This document shows, piece after piece, positions 6,538 through 14,730 of a DNA stretch of 18,483 nt. A model generated the notes under the pieces. It saw only the letters and a program-made list of their open reading frames with translations. It made no database searches and was not told where the DNA came from. Origin of the DNA: JACTUC01 sp964477685 (GTDB taxonomy: Archaea; Thermoproteota; Methanomethylicia; Methanomethylicales; Methanomethylicaceae); NCBI GenBank assembly GCA_964477685.1, contig CAYZHK010000027.1, forward strand, positions 1 through 18,483. The letters run 5' to 3'. Position 1 is the first letter of the stretch; each line of letters begins with the position of its first letter. A program made the translations under genes and the position numbers.

Positions 6538-7779
6538 TTGGCTTGCGATGATGCAGCTCCCGGATCCTATTATGGGCTGATAGCAGACGACCCCAAGACC
6601 GTCTGCGTCTTCGAATACCTGATCAGATCAGACAAGAATGAGCTTGTTCCTTCCTTCGAGCCCTCCATGGGCTTCTATTATCCAGATATCGTGAAGAACT
6701 GCAACCTGACTGCAGCGGAATCTGTGGAGATCTCCAAGAAGATCATCAATTTGGGACTTGGCACCAAGATGTACCATGACCAGGTGCTGAAGTGTCAGAC
6801 TTGTGTGGCCGACCAGGTNNNNNNNNNNNNNNNNNNNNNNNNNNNNNNNNNNNNNNNNNNNNNNNNNNNNNNNNNNNNNNNNNNNNNNNNNNNNNNNNNN
6901 NNNNNNNNNNNNNNNNNNGACCAGGTGCTGAAGTGTCAGACTTGTGTGGCCGACCAGGTCTCGGTAAGGTTCCATTGCCCGTTCTGCAACTCCACTGAGA
7001 TTGACAAGGAGCTGCTCATAGAGCACGTGGCAGACGGGGTCATGGCCCTCCTCTCCAGCTTCAAGAAGAAGGAGGGTAAGCTTGTCTGTCCAAGCTGCGG
7101 CAAGACCCTTGAGCAGGAGGGCAAGGACTACCGCAATGTGGGTATCTGGTACGGGTGCCTCTCCTGCAAGAAGCAGTTCGACACACCCAAGGTGAAGTAT
7201 GTCTGCAGGACCTGTAACAAGGAGATCGACATCCAGGATGTCCTCATCTCGGCCGTCTACCGGGTTGTGATCAAGAAAGAGGTTATAGACGAGCTCTCCA
7301 CCCGCCTCCTCATCTGCAAGCCAGTGTCCGACGCGCTCAATGATGCAAAGCTGACCCCGACAATGCCTGGCATCCTCGAGGGCAAGTCTGGGATAAACCA
7401 CACCTTCGGCATCATGGGCATCAACAAGAATAAGAAGATAGTGGCAATCGACCTGGCCATATCCAAGTCGAGGATAAACGAAGGGCCGATCTTGGCCATG
7501 TCCGCAAAAGTCATGGACACCAACCCGACAAAGGCCATAATAATCGCCGTGCCAGGACTACAGGACAACGCCAGGAAGGTGGCCGGCATCTACAACATCC
7601 AGGTGATTGAAGGCGACACCGTGGAGGACGCCACGGTCAAGCTCAGGAAGCTCCTATCATCGGAACCCCAACTGACGGCACCCGCCGAGGCCCCTGAGGA
7701 GGCACCCGTGGGTGGTATCGTTGCGAAGGGAAAGAAGGGGAAGCAGGAAGAGGAAGAGACAAAGAAAAAGCCCAAGTGA
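6538..7779 (+). CDS. Zinc-ribbon (TackOD1-like) protein with nuclease-like C-terminal domain, split by an assembly gap
   Basis: As written the frame is 413 codons including 33 undetermined. Collapsing the artefactual gap gives 366 aa in the same frame. The N-terminal half has five CxxC pairs (CQTC, CPFC, CPSC, CLSC, CRTC) in the pattern of the TackOD1 zinc-ribbon output domain of TACK archaea. The C-terminal half (GKSGINHTFGIMG through VAIDLAIS to IIIAVPGL) resembles restriction-endonuclease-like domains of archaeal zinc-ribbon proteins, but the usual catalytic Asp and Glu-x-Lys positions look replaced by Gly and Asp-Leu-Ala, suggesting an inactive fold. The tail is Lys/Glu-rich. TTG 6538 is the only start before the domain (TAA at 6529). 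A TATA-like element lies at 6471-6480. The role is unknown, perhaps DNA binding or signalling. Confidence 0.75.
   Translation: MACDDAAPGSYYGLIADDPKTVCVFEYLIRSDKNELVPSFEPSMGFYYPDIVKNCNLTAAESVEISKKIINLGLGTKMYHDQVLKCQTCVADQXXXXXXXXXXXXXXXXXXXXXXXXXXXXXXXXXXDQVLKCQTCVADQVSVRFHCPFCNSTEIDKELLIEHVADGVMALLSSFKKKEGKLVCPSCGKTLEQEGKDYRNVGIWYGCLSCKKQFDTPKVKYVCRTCNKEIDIQDVLISAVYRVVIKKEVIDELSTRLLICKPVSDALNDAKLTPTMPGILEGKSGINHTFGIMGINKNKKIVAIDLAISKSRINEGPILAMSAKVMDTNPTKAIIIAVPGLQDNARKVAGIYNIQVIEGDTVEDATVKLRKLLSSEPQLTAPAEAPEEAPVGGIVAKGKKGKQEEEETKKKPK
6778..6818 (+). repeat. 41-bp duplicate, left flank of the gap
   Basis: These 41 bases are identical to 6919-6959 on the other side of the N run. They encode DQVLKCQTCVADQ. 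The unit itself begins and ends with GACCAGGT. Two contigs that overlap but were not merged explain the pattern. Confidence 0.95.
6819..6918. other. Assembly gap of exactly 100 N
   Basis: One hundred undetermined bases, a default scaffold spacer rather than a measured distance. The flanks are identical for 41 bp. Deleting the N run plus one copy (141 bp, 47 codons) keeps the reading frame and brings CQTC and CPFC together as a normal zinc ribbon. Confidence 0.97.
6919..6959 (+). repeat. 41-bp duplicate, right flank of the gap
   Basis: Exact copy of 6778-6818, continuing directly into the unique sequence that encodes the rest of the zinc-ribbon protein. Confidence 0.95.
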
Positions 7780-7814
7780 GCCTTCGGCACCTTCCGGGCA
7801 TTCCCAACAGCCCT

Positions 7815-9611
7815 TCAGAGGACGGTAACTGACTTCGCTAGATTTCTCGGCTTGTCCGGGTCAAGGCCCCTGATGGACGCAATGTAATAGGCAAAGAGCT
7901 GGAGGGGCACAGTGCAGAGGATGGGATAGATCCATTCCTCTGCCTCCGGGATTTCGATATAGTCGTCGGAAACGTCTTCAAGCTCCCTGTCCCCCCGGCT
8001 CACCAAAGAGAGTATGTATGCCCCCCGCGCCTTCATCTCCATAACATTCCCTATGATCTTCCCTCTGGTCGAATCCTTGGGCGCTATGAAGACGCAGAGG
8101 AAGCCGGGCTCCACCAGCGAAATGGGGCCGTGCTTCGATTCTCCTGCCGCGTAGCCTTCGGCATGGATGTAGGCTATCTCCTTCAGCTTGAGGGCCCCCT
8201 CCATTGCCGTGGCCACATTGATCCCCCTGCCCAGGAAGAAGGCGTCCTTCCTTCCAGCATATCTCATGGCGAGCGCCCTCACCCTCTCAGCCCCTTCCAA
8301 CTGCTTGGCAACCAGCTTGGGCAGCAAGCCCATGGCGGCCGATGTCGAGGCGTAGGCAGGCTCCGTCAGCGCCCCACGCCTCAGGCCAAGCTTGAGTGTG
8401 AGCATGTTTAGGGCCGTCAGCTGCGTCAGAAAGGTCTTTGTGGCGGCCACGCCTATCTCCGGCCCACTCTGGGTGCACAGGTATGCATCTGACAGCCTGG
8501 TGAGCGAGGAGCCGAGCGTGTTGGTGATGCCCAGTATCTTCGCCCCCTTCGACTTGGCATACTTAACGGCGCTGAGGGTATCTGCCGTCTCCCCCGACTG
8601 CGAAACCGCAACCACCGCCTTTCCTTCTAGATCCGCTATGGCATCATAGAACTCCGAGGAGAGCACCGCCCTGGCATCCAAGCCCAGCCTCCTGGAAAGC
8701 GAATACGACGCCGAGAGGCAAGCATGGTACGAGGTGCCTGACCCCGTCATGTAAAACCCATTGTCGAGGAGCGCAGTGCAGCGGTCGATGAACCCCGGAG
8801 GTATCTTCAGGGTCTCTTTGATCGCCATGGGTTGGTCAAAGATCTCCTTTATCATGAAGTGGGCGAACCCCCCCTTCTCGGCCATACTCTGGTCCCAATC
8901 CACCCTCATGAATTCGGCCTTCAGGGGTTTCCCCTCCCTGCCTGCCACCCGTATCCCCTTCCTTGTCAGCACCGCCACCGTCTCGTCCTGCATGACCAGG
9001 ACATCCTTGGTGAAAGGGAGTAGGGCTGTTATATCCGAGGCACAGAAGGCGCCCTTCTTTCCTATGCCCAGAACAAGGGGGCTGTCCCTCCGGGCGCACA
9101 CTATCCGCCCTGGCTCCCTGCTGCTCAGGACGGCGATGGCCATGGAGCCAGTGACCTTCTCGAGTACGCGGGCAACAGCCTTCCTGAGATCAAGTCCCGA
9201 CTCAAGCCCTTCCTCTATTATGTGGGGTATTACCTCGCTGTCGGTGTTGGAGGTGAACCTGTGCCCCCTCGCCTTCAGCTCCTCCCTCAGCTGCAGGAAA
9301 TTCTCAAGGACGCCATTGTGGACCACAGCGACGGTCCCAGTGCAGTCGGTATGGGGATGGGCGTTCTCCCTGCAGGGCGCGCCGTGGGTTGCCCACCTGG
9401 TGTGGCCGATCCCAACATCCCCCGCGAGGTTCTTTGTATCGAGGCCCGCGATGAAGTCTGAAATCCTACCTTTCTCCTTCCGGACCTCCACCCCCCTCCC
9501 CTTGACAACGGCATAGCCCACCGAGTCATAGCCCCTGTACTCTAGCATCTTTAACCCCTCCAGAATGGCCCTCGGGGCACCCTCGCTAAGGCATCCGAAT
9601 ATGCCGCACAC
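7815..9611 (-). CDS. glmS: Glutamine--fructose-6-phosphate aminotransferase (isomerizing)
   Basis: A 598-aa enzyme that makes glucosamine-6-phosphate from fructose-6-phosphate and glutamine. The N-terminal glutamine amidotransferase domain has the nucleophile Cys2 (MCGIFG), RGYDSVGY and TRWATHG. Two SIS sugar-binding domains follow, with SGTSYHACL and GESKHGPISL. The C-terminus PRNLAKSVTVL matches the conserved tail except that the final Glu is Leu. The frame is open to TTG 9623, but only GTG 9611 places Cys at position 2, where it must be exposed by Met removal. A TATA-like element (9656-9641) lies about 30-45 nt upstream, implying a very short leader. The gene is convergent with the zinc-ribbon gene and downstream of gatE. 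Confidence 0.97.
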   Translation of the reverse strand: MCGIFGCLSEGAPRAILEGLKMLEYRGYDSVGYAVVKGRGVEVRKEKGRISDFIAGLDTKNLAGDVGIGHTRWATHGAPCRENAHPHTDCTGTVAVVHNGVLENFLQLREELKARGHRFTSNTDSEVIPHIIEEGLESGLDLRKAVARVLEKVTGSMAIAVLSSREPGRIVCARRDSPLVLGIGKKGAFCASDITALLPFTKDVLVMQDETVAVLTRKGIRVAGREGKPLKAEFMRVDWDQSMAEKGGFAHFMIKEIFDQPMAIKETLKIPPGFIDRCTALLDNGFYMTGSGTSYHACLSASYSLSRRLGLDARAVLSSEFYDAIADLEGKAVVAVSQSGETADTLSAVKYAKSKGAKILGITNTLGSSLTRLSDAYLCTQSGPEIGVAATKTFLTQLTALNMLTLKLGLRRGALTEPAYASTSAAMGLLPKLVAKQLEGAERVRALAMRYAGRKDAFFLGRGINVATAMEGALKLKEIAYIHAEGYAAGESKHGPISLVEPGFLCVFIAPKDSTRGKIIGNVMEMKARGAYILSLVSRGDRELEDVSDDYIEIPEAEEWIYPILCTVPLQLFAYYIASIRGLDPDKPRNLAKSVTVL

Positions 9612-9640
9612 CTGGCACACCAATCAGAATTCCTATCGAC

Positions 9641-9656
9641 CAAAAAATTAAAAAGG
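9641..9656 (-). promoter_or_regulatory. TATA-like element of glmS
   Basis: On the minus strand CCTTTTTAATTTTTTGG sits 30-45 nt before GTG 9611 and just past the gatE stop. It gives glmS its own promoter and fits a leader of about 10 nt. Confidence 0.5.
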
Positions 9657-11543
9657 TTATCTGGGGGACTCCGCAATTCTCTTGGAGATTTCCTCCTTCA
9701 GCATGCTGTGGAGGACCTTCCCATCTACCTTTCCCTTGAAGGATTTCATGAGGTCTCCCATGAGAGGGCTTAGGGCCCTCTCGCCCTGGCTGCGGACGAG
9801 CTCGATGTTTCGCTCCACGATCTCCTCCACAGCCTTCCTCAGCCCCTCGTCTCCAACCCTGCGGAGGGCAAGGGCTTCAAGGGCACTGTCAACGGATCCC
9901 CTGTTGGAAGCCAACCACCGCAGGATGTCTGGCATCGCCTCCTTGCCAACCTCCCCCCTGTGCACCCTGAGTAGCACTTCCCTGGTCTTTTCCCGGTTAA
10001 GCTCCTCCACGTCGACGCCCTCCCGCCTCAGCGACTTTAACGTGTACTCAAAGGTGGCGGCAACAAAGGAGGGGCTCAGCCCATCCTCCCTCACCAGGGC
10101 CTCGAAGGTCCCAGCGTGGGGGGAGTCGACTATCAGCTCGGCAAGGTCCCTGCTCAGCCCGTACTCCCTCACGTAGCGCTCGGTCTTTGCGTCAAGGAGC
10201 TCGGGCAACCTGCTCCTGATTTCCTTGACCATAGCCTCTCTGACAACTGTGGATGGGACATCCGTCTCCGGGTACATGCGGGCAGAGCCCGGCATGGGTC
10301 TCATGAAACGTGTTGTCCCATCGGCATTGGCAGCCCGGACCTCTGCCGGGACTCCCTTGATGGCCAATGAAGCCCTCTCAACAACCGCATCCAGAGCCGC
10401 ATCTGCCACACCAGCCTCCGCGGCTACGAAGACAATGCTATCTCCCTTGGCGCTGGAGAGCCTGGCGATGAGCTTTGAAACATCCTCCTTGGTTATGCCA
10501 TAGGCTGGCAGCTCGTCGGTGTGGAAAATCCCGCCCACCCCCGCCGACACCTTTGCCCTGTCCGAGAGCTCTGTCCCGAGCCTCCTGCCAGGCTGCAGCT
10601 CGCGCTTCAGAAGGCCATCGAAACCGGCGAGAAGCACTGCTTTGATCCTCCCCCCTGAATCCAGGGCGCGCCTGAGGACTTTGCTGGAGGTGCCGGAAAA
10701 AATCTCTGTGACATCATGCACCTCTCCTCTCACCCCCGTCACCCCCCTCCGAGCCAGTTCGTCTCTGATCTCCAGGAGGCTCCTCTGCCTTGTCGCCTCG
10801 CTCTCCACTACCTTAACTATGGCGCCCAGCTCCTGGACGCCCTTGATCTCCACACGGGTTCCGCCCTCCACCGAGACATTCAGGTCCTGGCGAATAGTCC
10901 CCAGCCCCCTCTTGATCTTCCCTGTGGCCTGGAGGATCCTACCCATGGCCAGGGCAACGCGCCCCGCCTGCTCTCCGCTGGTGATGTCGGGGGCAGTGGC
11001 TATCTCCACCAGCGGTATGCCAAGCCGGTCGAGCCTGTAGGTGGTCCCCGCTGCATCCTCTGAGACTTTCCTTGCGGCATCCTCCTCGAGGCAGAGTGAC
11101 TGCATTCCTATCCGCTCTTTACCGTCCAGGAGCCATCCCCCGAAGGCCACCTTGGCCGTCCGCTGGAAGCCAGTCGTATTGGAGCCATCGATCACGATCT
11201 TCCTCATCACATGGATCTCTTCGACGATCCTCATATTGAGGAGCTGCGCAACCGTGAGCGAGATGCCAATGGCTTCCCTGTTCAGGTCGTGGGGCGGCTC
11301 CTCGTCCAGCTCAACGAGGCAGGTGGTGTCCCGATACCCCTGGTAGGAAAAAACCCTCCCCCTCCCGAACTCAAAAAGCGCTGCCCTGTCGACAAGCCCC
11401 ATCTCGCTGGCCGTGGCCCTCATCCTCCTCCTAACGGTATAGTCGGGCTCCTCCTCCCTGAGGACAGTCCTGCAGCCGCAGAAGAGCTTCTCGCGGGTGT
11501 CCAGCTGCTGGTGTATCTCGATCCCGACCCTCACGCCAGCCAT
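9657..11543 (-). CDS. gatE: Glutamyl-tRNA(Gln) amidotransferase subunit E
   Basis: A 628-aa subunit that binds Glu-tRNA(Gln), phosphorylates the Glu and amidates it with ammonia from GatD, giving Gln-tRNA(Gln) in archaea. The N-terminal GatB-like cradle begins VGIEIHQQLDTREKLFCGC, with DEEPPHDLN and the nucleotide-binding region EIATAPDI. An AspRS-like (GAD) insertion spans roughly residues 270-400, and a helical YqeY-like tail closes the protein. Start ATG 11543 has GGAGG 7 nt upstream and lies 2 nt past the gatD stop. The same frame continues open for 76 codons inside gatD, but that upstream part is low-complexity and not family-like. Confidence 0.96.
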   Translation of the reverse strand: MAGVRVGIEIHQQLDTREKLFCGCRTVLREEEPDYTVRRRMRATASEMGLVDRAALFEFGRGRVFSYQGYRDTTCLVELDEEPPHDLNREAIGISLTVAQLLNMRIVEEIHVMRKIVIDGSNTTGFQRTAKVAFGGWLLDGKERIGMQSLCLEEDAARKVSEDAAGTTYRLDRLGIPLVEIATAPDITSGEQAGRVALAMGRILQATGKIKRGLGTIRQDLNVSVEGGTRVEIKGVQELGAIVKVVESEATRQRSLLEIRDELARRGVTGVRGEVHDVTEIFSGTSSKVLRRALDSGGRIKAVLLAGFDGLLKRELQPGRRLGTELSDRAKVSAGVGGIFHTDELPAYGITKEDVSKLIARLSSAKGDSIVFVAAEAGVADAALDAVVERASLAIKGVPAEVRAANADGTTRFMRPMPGSARMYPETDVPSTVVREAMVKEIRSRLPELLDAKTERYVREYGLSRDLAELIVDSPHAGTFEALVREDGLSPSFVAATFEYTLKSLRREGVDVEELNREKTREVLLRVHRGEVGKEAMPDILRWLASNRGSVDSALEALALRRVGDEGLRKAVEEIVERNIELVRSQGERALSPLMGDLMKSFKGKVDGKVLHSMLKEEISKRIAESPR

Positions 11544-11545
11544 CT

Positions 11546-12859
11546 CTAGTCCTCCAGATCCTCTGAGTACTCGCTCCTTGGCGAGAGCTCTCCTGCGATG
11601 TCCTGCAGGAACATCTCCCTGACCTTCTTCGGGTCCGTGGTCTGGCCCAGGACCCACATCAGCTTGACGAGGGCCGTCTCCGGCAGCATATCCTCGGCTG
11701 GTATGACCCCCAGCTTTAGCAGCTCTCTCCCCGTGCTGTAGACGTTCATGTTGACCCTGCCGTGGAGGCACTGGGACGCCATCACCACAGCCATTCCCGC
11801 CTCGGTTGCCCTTTTGATCTGGTTGAAGAGGCTTGTCGGCACATGCCCGAGGCCCGTCCCCTCCAGTACTATGCCGTGGAATTCCCTGTGAATTATGGGG
11901 TCGAAGAGGTCAGTCGGCACGCCAGGGTAAGACTTGATCAGCACCACATCCTCGTCGAAGGTTGCCTTCAGCTCAAGGCTGCCTCCCCTCTTCCTTGTGT
12001 CCCCAAAGATCTTGATCTTCCCACCCACCAGCTGGCCGATGGGTCGTGCATTGACCGACCTGAAGGCGTCACGGCGGCTGGTGTGGAGCTTCCTGACCCT
12101 CGTCCCCCTGTGGATAAGGAGGGCCTCATCGCTGCTCCCGCCGTGCATCAGGACGCAGACCTCTGCAAAGGGGACCTGGGCAGCCACCTGCACAGCCCCC
12201 TTCAGGTTGAGGGTGGCGTCCGAGGAGGGCCTGTCCGAAGAGCGCTGGGACCCGACAAGGACCACCGGCACAGGGAGGTTCCGCAGGGCGAAGCTCAGGG
12301 CTGCCGCGGTGTAGCCCATGGTGTCGGTGCCGTGGGTTATCACTATCCCCTGCGCCCCATCCTTTATGTGCGAGGCAACGGCCTTGGCCATCGAAGACCA
12401 GTTGGCCGGCTCGATGTTCTCGCTGAGGAGGCTCAGCAGTATCTCGGTCCTTATGTTTGCCATCTCCCCCAGCTCGGGGACTGACTGGTAGAGGTCTGCA
12501 GCCGTCAGCGCAGGGCTCACCGCCCCAGTCTTGTAGTCCACCCGACTGGCTATGGTCCCGCCGGTGCTGATTATGGAGACCCAGGGGAGGTTCTGCCCAG
12601 TCCTTGGCTGGGCGGGGGGAGCAGGAGGCTTTGGCGCTTCCTGCTGGACCTTCTTCAGGGCCAGGGACTCTATGCCAAGCCCTAGGTTATAGCCGTCATC
12701 CAGCTTTATTACCAGGTGCCGATCGTCCTCGAGCTCTGACCTGGGCATGAGCACCCCGACAAACCTTTCCGTCTCCTTGGCCACCTCCACCCTGTCCCCA
12801 ACCTGGAGGTTTAGGCTCTTGATGAGTTCCAGAACCTTCCCTCTATAGCCGGAATCCAT
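11546..12859 (-). CDS. gatD: Glutamyl-tRNA(Gln) amidotransferase subunit D
   Basis: A 437-aa asparaginase-like subunit that releases ammonia from Gln or Asn for GatE. The first 70 or so residues form the small beta-barrel N-domain (VGDRVEVAKETERFVGVL). A Pro/Gln linker (about 72-90) precedes the asparaginase domain. Catalytic residues typical of the family are visible: T102 in STGGTIAS, T177-D178 in THGTDT, and K256 in RKLHTSRRDAF. ATG 12859 has GAGG about 8 nt upstream. It is the first gene of gatD-gatE, with only 2 nt between them. The usp remnant upstream, in the same orientation, may share the transcript. Confidence 0.97.
   Translation of the reverse strand: MDSGYRGKVLELIKSLNLQVGDRVEVAKETERFVGVLMPRSELEDDRHLVIKLDDGYNLGLGIESLALKKVQQEAPKPPAPPAQPRTGQNLPWVSIISTGGTIASRVDYKTGAVSPALTAADLYQSVPELGEMANIRTEILLSLLSENIEPANWSSMAKAVASHIKDGAQGIVITHGTDTMGYTAAALSFALRNLPVPVVLVGSQRSSDRPSSDATLNLKGAVQVAAQVPFAEVCVLMHGGSSDEALLIHRGTRVRKLHTSRRDAFRSVNARPIGQLVGGKIKIFGDTRKRGGSLELKATFDEDVVLIKSYPGVPTDLFDPIIHREFHGIVLEGTGLGHVPTSLFNQIKRATEAGMAVVMASQCLHGRVNMNVYSTGRELLKLGVIPAEDMLPETALVKLMWVLGQTTDPKKVREMFLQDIAGELSPRSEYSEDLED
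11551..11555 (-). promoter_or_regulatory. Ribosome binding site fixing the gatE start
   Basis: GGAGG, inside the last codons of gatD, is 7 nt before ATG 11543. It selects the family-consistent start over the long upstream open frame and suggests translational coupling with gatD. Confidence 0.7.
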
Positions 12860-12936
12860 AGACAGCCCTCAGCCTTCCAAATCAATCGATTACTTCTTCC
12901 TGCAAACTGATAACCTTTCCCAGATGGCGGCGTTCC

Positions 12937-13331
12937 TCAGAAGACCGCCTTGCCCTTCTTGACCACAACGACGCCGCAGGGCGACCTCTTAACGATGTAT
13001 TCAACGGCACTGCTCGCCAGATGCCTCGCAATACCTCCTTCGCCCAGGCTGCCCACCACCACAAGGTCCGCCTCAAAGGAGAGCGCTGCCTTAACCATCA
13101 TTTGTCCGGGGATCCCCTCCCCCTCCCTCCATTCGAATTTTAGCCAAGTCGATTTGACGACCTCCTCCGCCCTTCAGGTCCCTGCTCACGGCCAGGGAGA
13201 GCTCATCATTGCCATGGAAGGGATGGACGCAGCAGATTATGGAATAAAATATCTTGCCCACATTGATGCTCTCAAGCAGCGCCTGCTCGCTCGGGCGAAG
13301 AGCTGACGAGGGCGAGGATCCGGTGGATCAA
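12937..13331 (-). pseudogene. Universal stress protein (UspA family), two frame breaks
   Basis: Three consecutive minus-strand frames carry successive parts of one Usp: RILALVSSSP from TTG 13331; then EQALLESINVGKIFYSIICCVHP; then AEEVVK on through DLVVVGSLGEGG and SPCGVVVVKK to TGA 12937. Dropping one C near 13293-13295 and one G near 13170-13172 yields a single 130-aa protein of normal Usp length. The ATP-loop pattern G-x2-G-x9 is kept, but the following Gly is Ser. TATA-like sequence lies just upstream (13341-13377), shared with the divergent permease. The remnant precedes gatD in the same orientation. Either the gene is recently decayed or the sequence has two homopolymer errors. Confidence 0.85.
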
Positions 13332-13340
13332 ACACCTTAC

Positions 13341-13377
13341 CTTTATTTAATAGGGGGGCTGTGGGGATACTTAACGC
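13341..13377. promoter_or_regulatory. Overlapping divergent promoters for usp and the permease
   Basis: CTTTATTTAATA (13341-13352) and ATACTTAACG (13367-13376) both look TATA-like. On the plus strand the first would start transcription near 13375, upstream of ATG 13412. On the minus strand the second would start near 13344, upstream of TTG 13331. A run of six G lies between them. Positions are inferred, not measured. Confidence 0.4.
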
Positions 13378-13411
13378 TTAGGCGGGGGTCTGCTCGGCGC
13401 CGTTGTCTGTG

Positions 13412-14653
13412 ATGCAGCTTGAGGTACTCTTTGTCTTTCTCCTAGTGCTGTTCTTGATTGCCGTCAGGAGAATCGGAAAGTTCAAGATCGAACTCTGGAT
13501 GGCCATGCTCATTGGGGCCATCCTGCTCATGACCCTGGGTGCCATCAGTTTCAGCCAGGCCCTCTCGGCAATGAACCTAGACATCTTAGCGTTTCTATTT
13601 GGCGCCTTCCTAATCGTCCAGCTGATGGTTCAGACAGGCCTCCTCCAATACCTCGCTGTGACGCTCATCAGGGCATCAAGGTCGCCCTCCAGCCTCCTTC
13701 TATTGGTGATGATCTTCGTGGCCGGATCCTCAGCCGTCTTGGTCAACGATGCAGTGGTCTTGATAACTACTCCCTTGGTCATCTCGGTCTGCACCCTGGC
13801 AAAGCTGAAGAAGACTCCCTACCTCCTCGCCGTTCCACTCGCCTCGAACTTGGGGAGCGCCCTGACCCCCATTGGGAATCCCCAGAACATACTCATTAAG
13901 ATAGCCTCTGGAGAAGACACCATCTACTGGGTCACTCGCATGGCGCTACCCACAACCCTATCGCTGCTGTCGGCCTTCCTCATACTGAGGCTCATCCACC
14001 GGAGGGACATCCGCACCGCGTTCACATGCTCTTTTCCAGAGCCGAAAACCATGATCACCAACAGGGCAGGCGCGACAGCAGCAGGGATCGTGGCCTTGGC
14101 CACCATCGCCGCCCTCCTGACCTCTGACCTGTTGGGCATACCCATGGCGCTGGTTGCAGTCGCCGGCGGCGCTGCAGCCCTCCTCCTAAGCGCGGACAGG
14201 AGGCAGACGATCAGGGAGATCAACTGGGGCACACTGATCTTCTTCGCCGCAATGTTCATCGTGATGTCGACGGTGGCGGCAAGCGGCCTCCTGGGGTACA
14301 TCTTTGATCCATTCAGCAGCTGGCTCTTTACAGGCGGAGCCGCGTCGGTGGCCTCCATCTTCGGTCTCAGCCTGCTGGTCTCGCAGGTCACCTCCAATGT
14401 TCCGTTTGTGTCCATTGCCCTCCCTGCCTTCCAGAGCGCAGGTGCCTCTGCCTCCCAATACCTCTCGCTGGCCGCGGGAAGCACACTTGCAGGCAATATG
14501 ACAATACTCGGCGCGGCTGCAAACGTGATAGTCCTCGAGGCAGCCGAGGGGAGAGGCAGCGGCTTCTCCTACACCGAATTCTTCAAATCGGGAATGCCAG
14601 TAACCTTAATAACATCAGCGATAGCCATTACCCTGCTGGTCCTTACCGGATGA
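13412..14653 (+). CDS. Ion-transporter-superfamily permease (ArsB/NhaD/CitM-like)
   Basis: A 413-aa membrane protein of about ten or eleven hydrophobic segments. It carries the superfamily's paired hairpin motifs: VNDAVVLITTPL (111-122) with SNLGSALTPIGNPQN (145-159) in the first half, and SQVTSNVPF with AGNMTILGAAANV in the second. The family includes arsenite/antimonite exporters, Na+/H+ antiporters and dicarboxylate or citrate carriers. The substrate cannot be read from sequence, and no arsR, arsA or arsC lies nearby. I took ATG 13412; TTG 13403 and GTG 13409 are in frame just before. It is divergent from the usp remnant. Confidence 0.9.
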   Translation: MQLEVLFVFLLVLFLIAVRRIGKFKIELWMAMLIGAILLMTLGAISFSQALSAMNLDILAFLFGAFLIVQLMVQTGLLQYLAVTLIRASRSPSSLLLLVMIFVAGSSAVLVNDAVVLITTPLVISVCTLAKLKKTPYLLAVPLASNLGSALTPIGNPQNILIKIASGEDTIYWVTRMALPTTLSLLSAFLILRLIHRRDIRTAFTCSFPEPKTMITNRAGATAAGIVALATIAALLTSDLLGIPMALVAVAGGAAALLLSADRRQTIREINWGTLIFFAAMFIVMSTVAASGLLGYIFDPFSSWLFTGGAASVASIFGLSLLVSQVTSNVPFVSIALPAFQSAGASASQYLSLAAGSTLAGNMTILGAAANVIVLEAAEGRGSGFSYTEFFKSGMPVTLITSAIAITLLVLTG

Positions 14654-14666
14654 CCCTCCCCCCTCC

Positions 14667-14683
14667 ATAAAAAGCTATATTAG
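14667..14683 (+). promoter_or_regulatory. TATA-like element of the S26e operon
   Basis: ATAAAAAGCTATATTAG follows the permease stop by 14 nt. Initiation about 25 nt downstream would leave a leader of roughly 30 nt that contains the GGAGG at 14717-14721. Confidence 0.5.
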
Positions 14684-14716
14684 TGAAGCTTTCAATTACC
14701 ATCTGTCTTGATCATC

Positions 14717-14721
14717 GGAGG
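14717..14721 (+). promoter_or_regulatory. Ribosome binding site deciding the S26e start
   Basis: GGAGG is only 3 nt from ATG 14725 but 9 nt from ATG 14731. The longer spacing and the family N-terminus MPKKRKSRGR both favour 14731. Confidence 0.65.
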
Positions 14722-14730
14722 GCAATGGTT

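Noticed and set aside
6547..6574. C/D-box small RNA (ATGATGC ... CTGA)
   Set aside because: The C box is imperfect, spacing to CTGA is too short for two guides, and there are no C'/D' boxes or terminal stem.
8761..9516. 251-codon plus-strand open frame
   Set aside because: Antisense shadow of glmS, Ser/Pro/Arg-rich with no domain.
11544..11771. 76-codon upstream extension of gatE inside gatD
   Set aside because: Low-complexity Gly/Arg/Pro/His product, overlaps gatD, and GGAGG plus the family N-terminus place the start at 11543.
12950..13306. Plus-strand 118-codon frame with a Usp-like stretch (ELIIAMEGMDAADYGIKYLAHI)
   Set aside because: I first considered an inverted Usp N-terminus, but the minus strand reads as a whole Usp after two 1-base corrections; the plus frame is its antisense shadow with a low-complexity N-terminal half.
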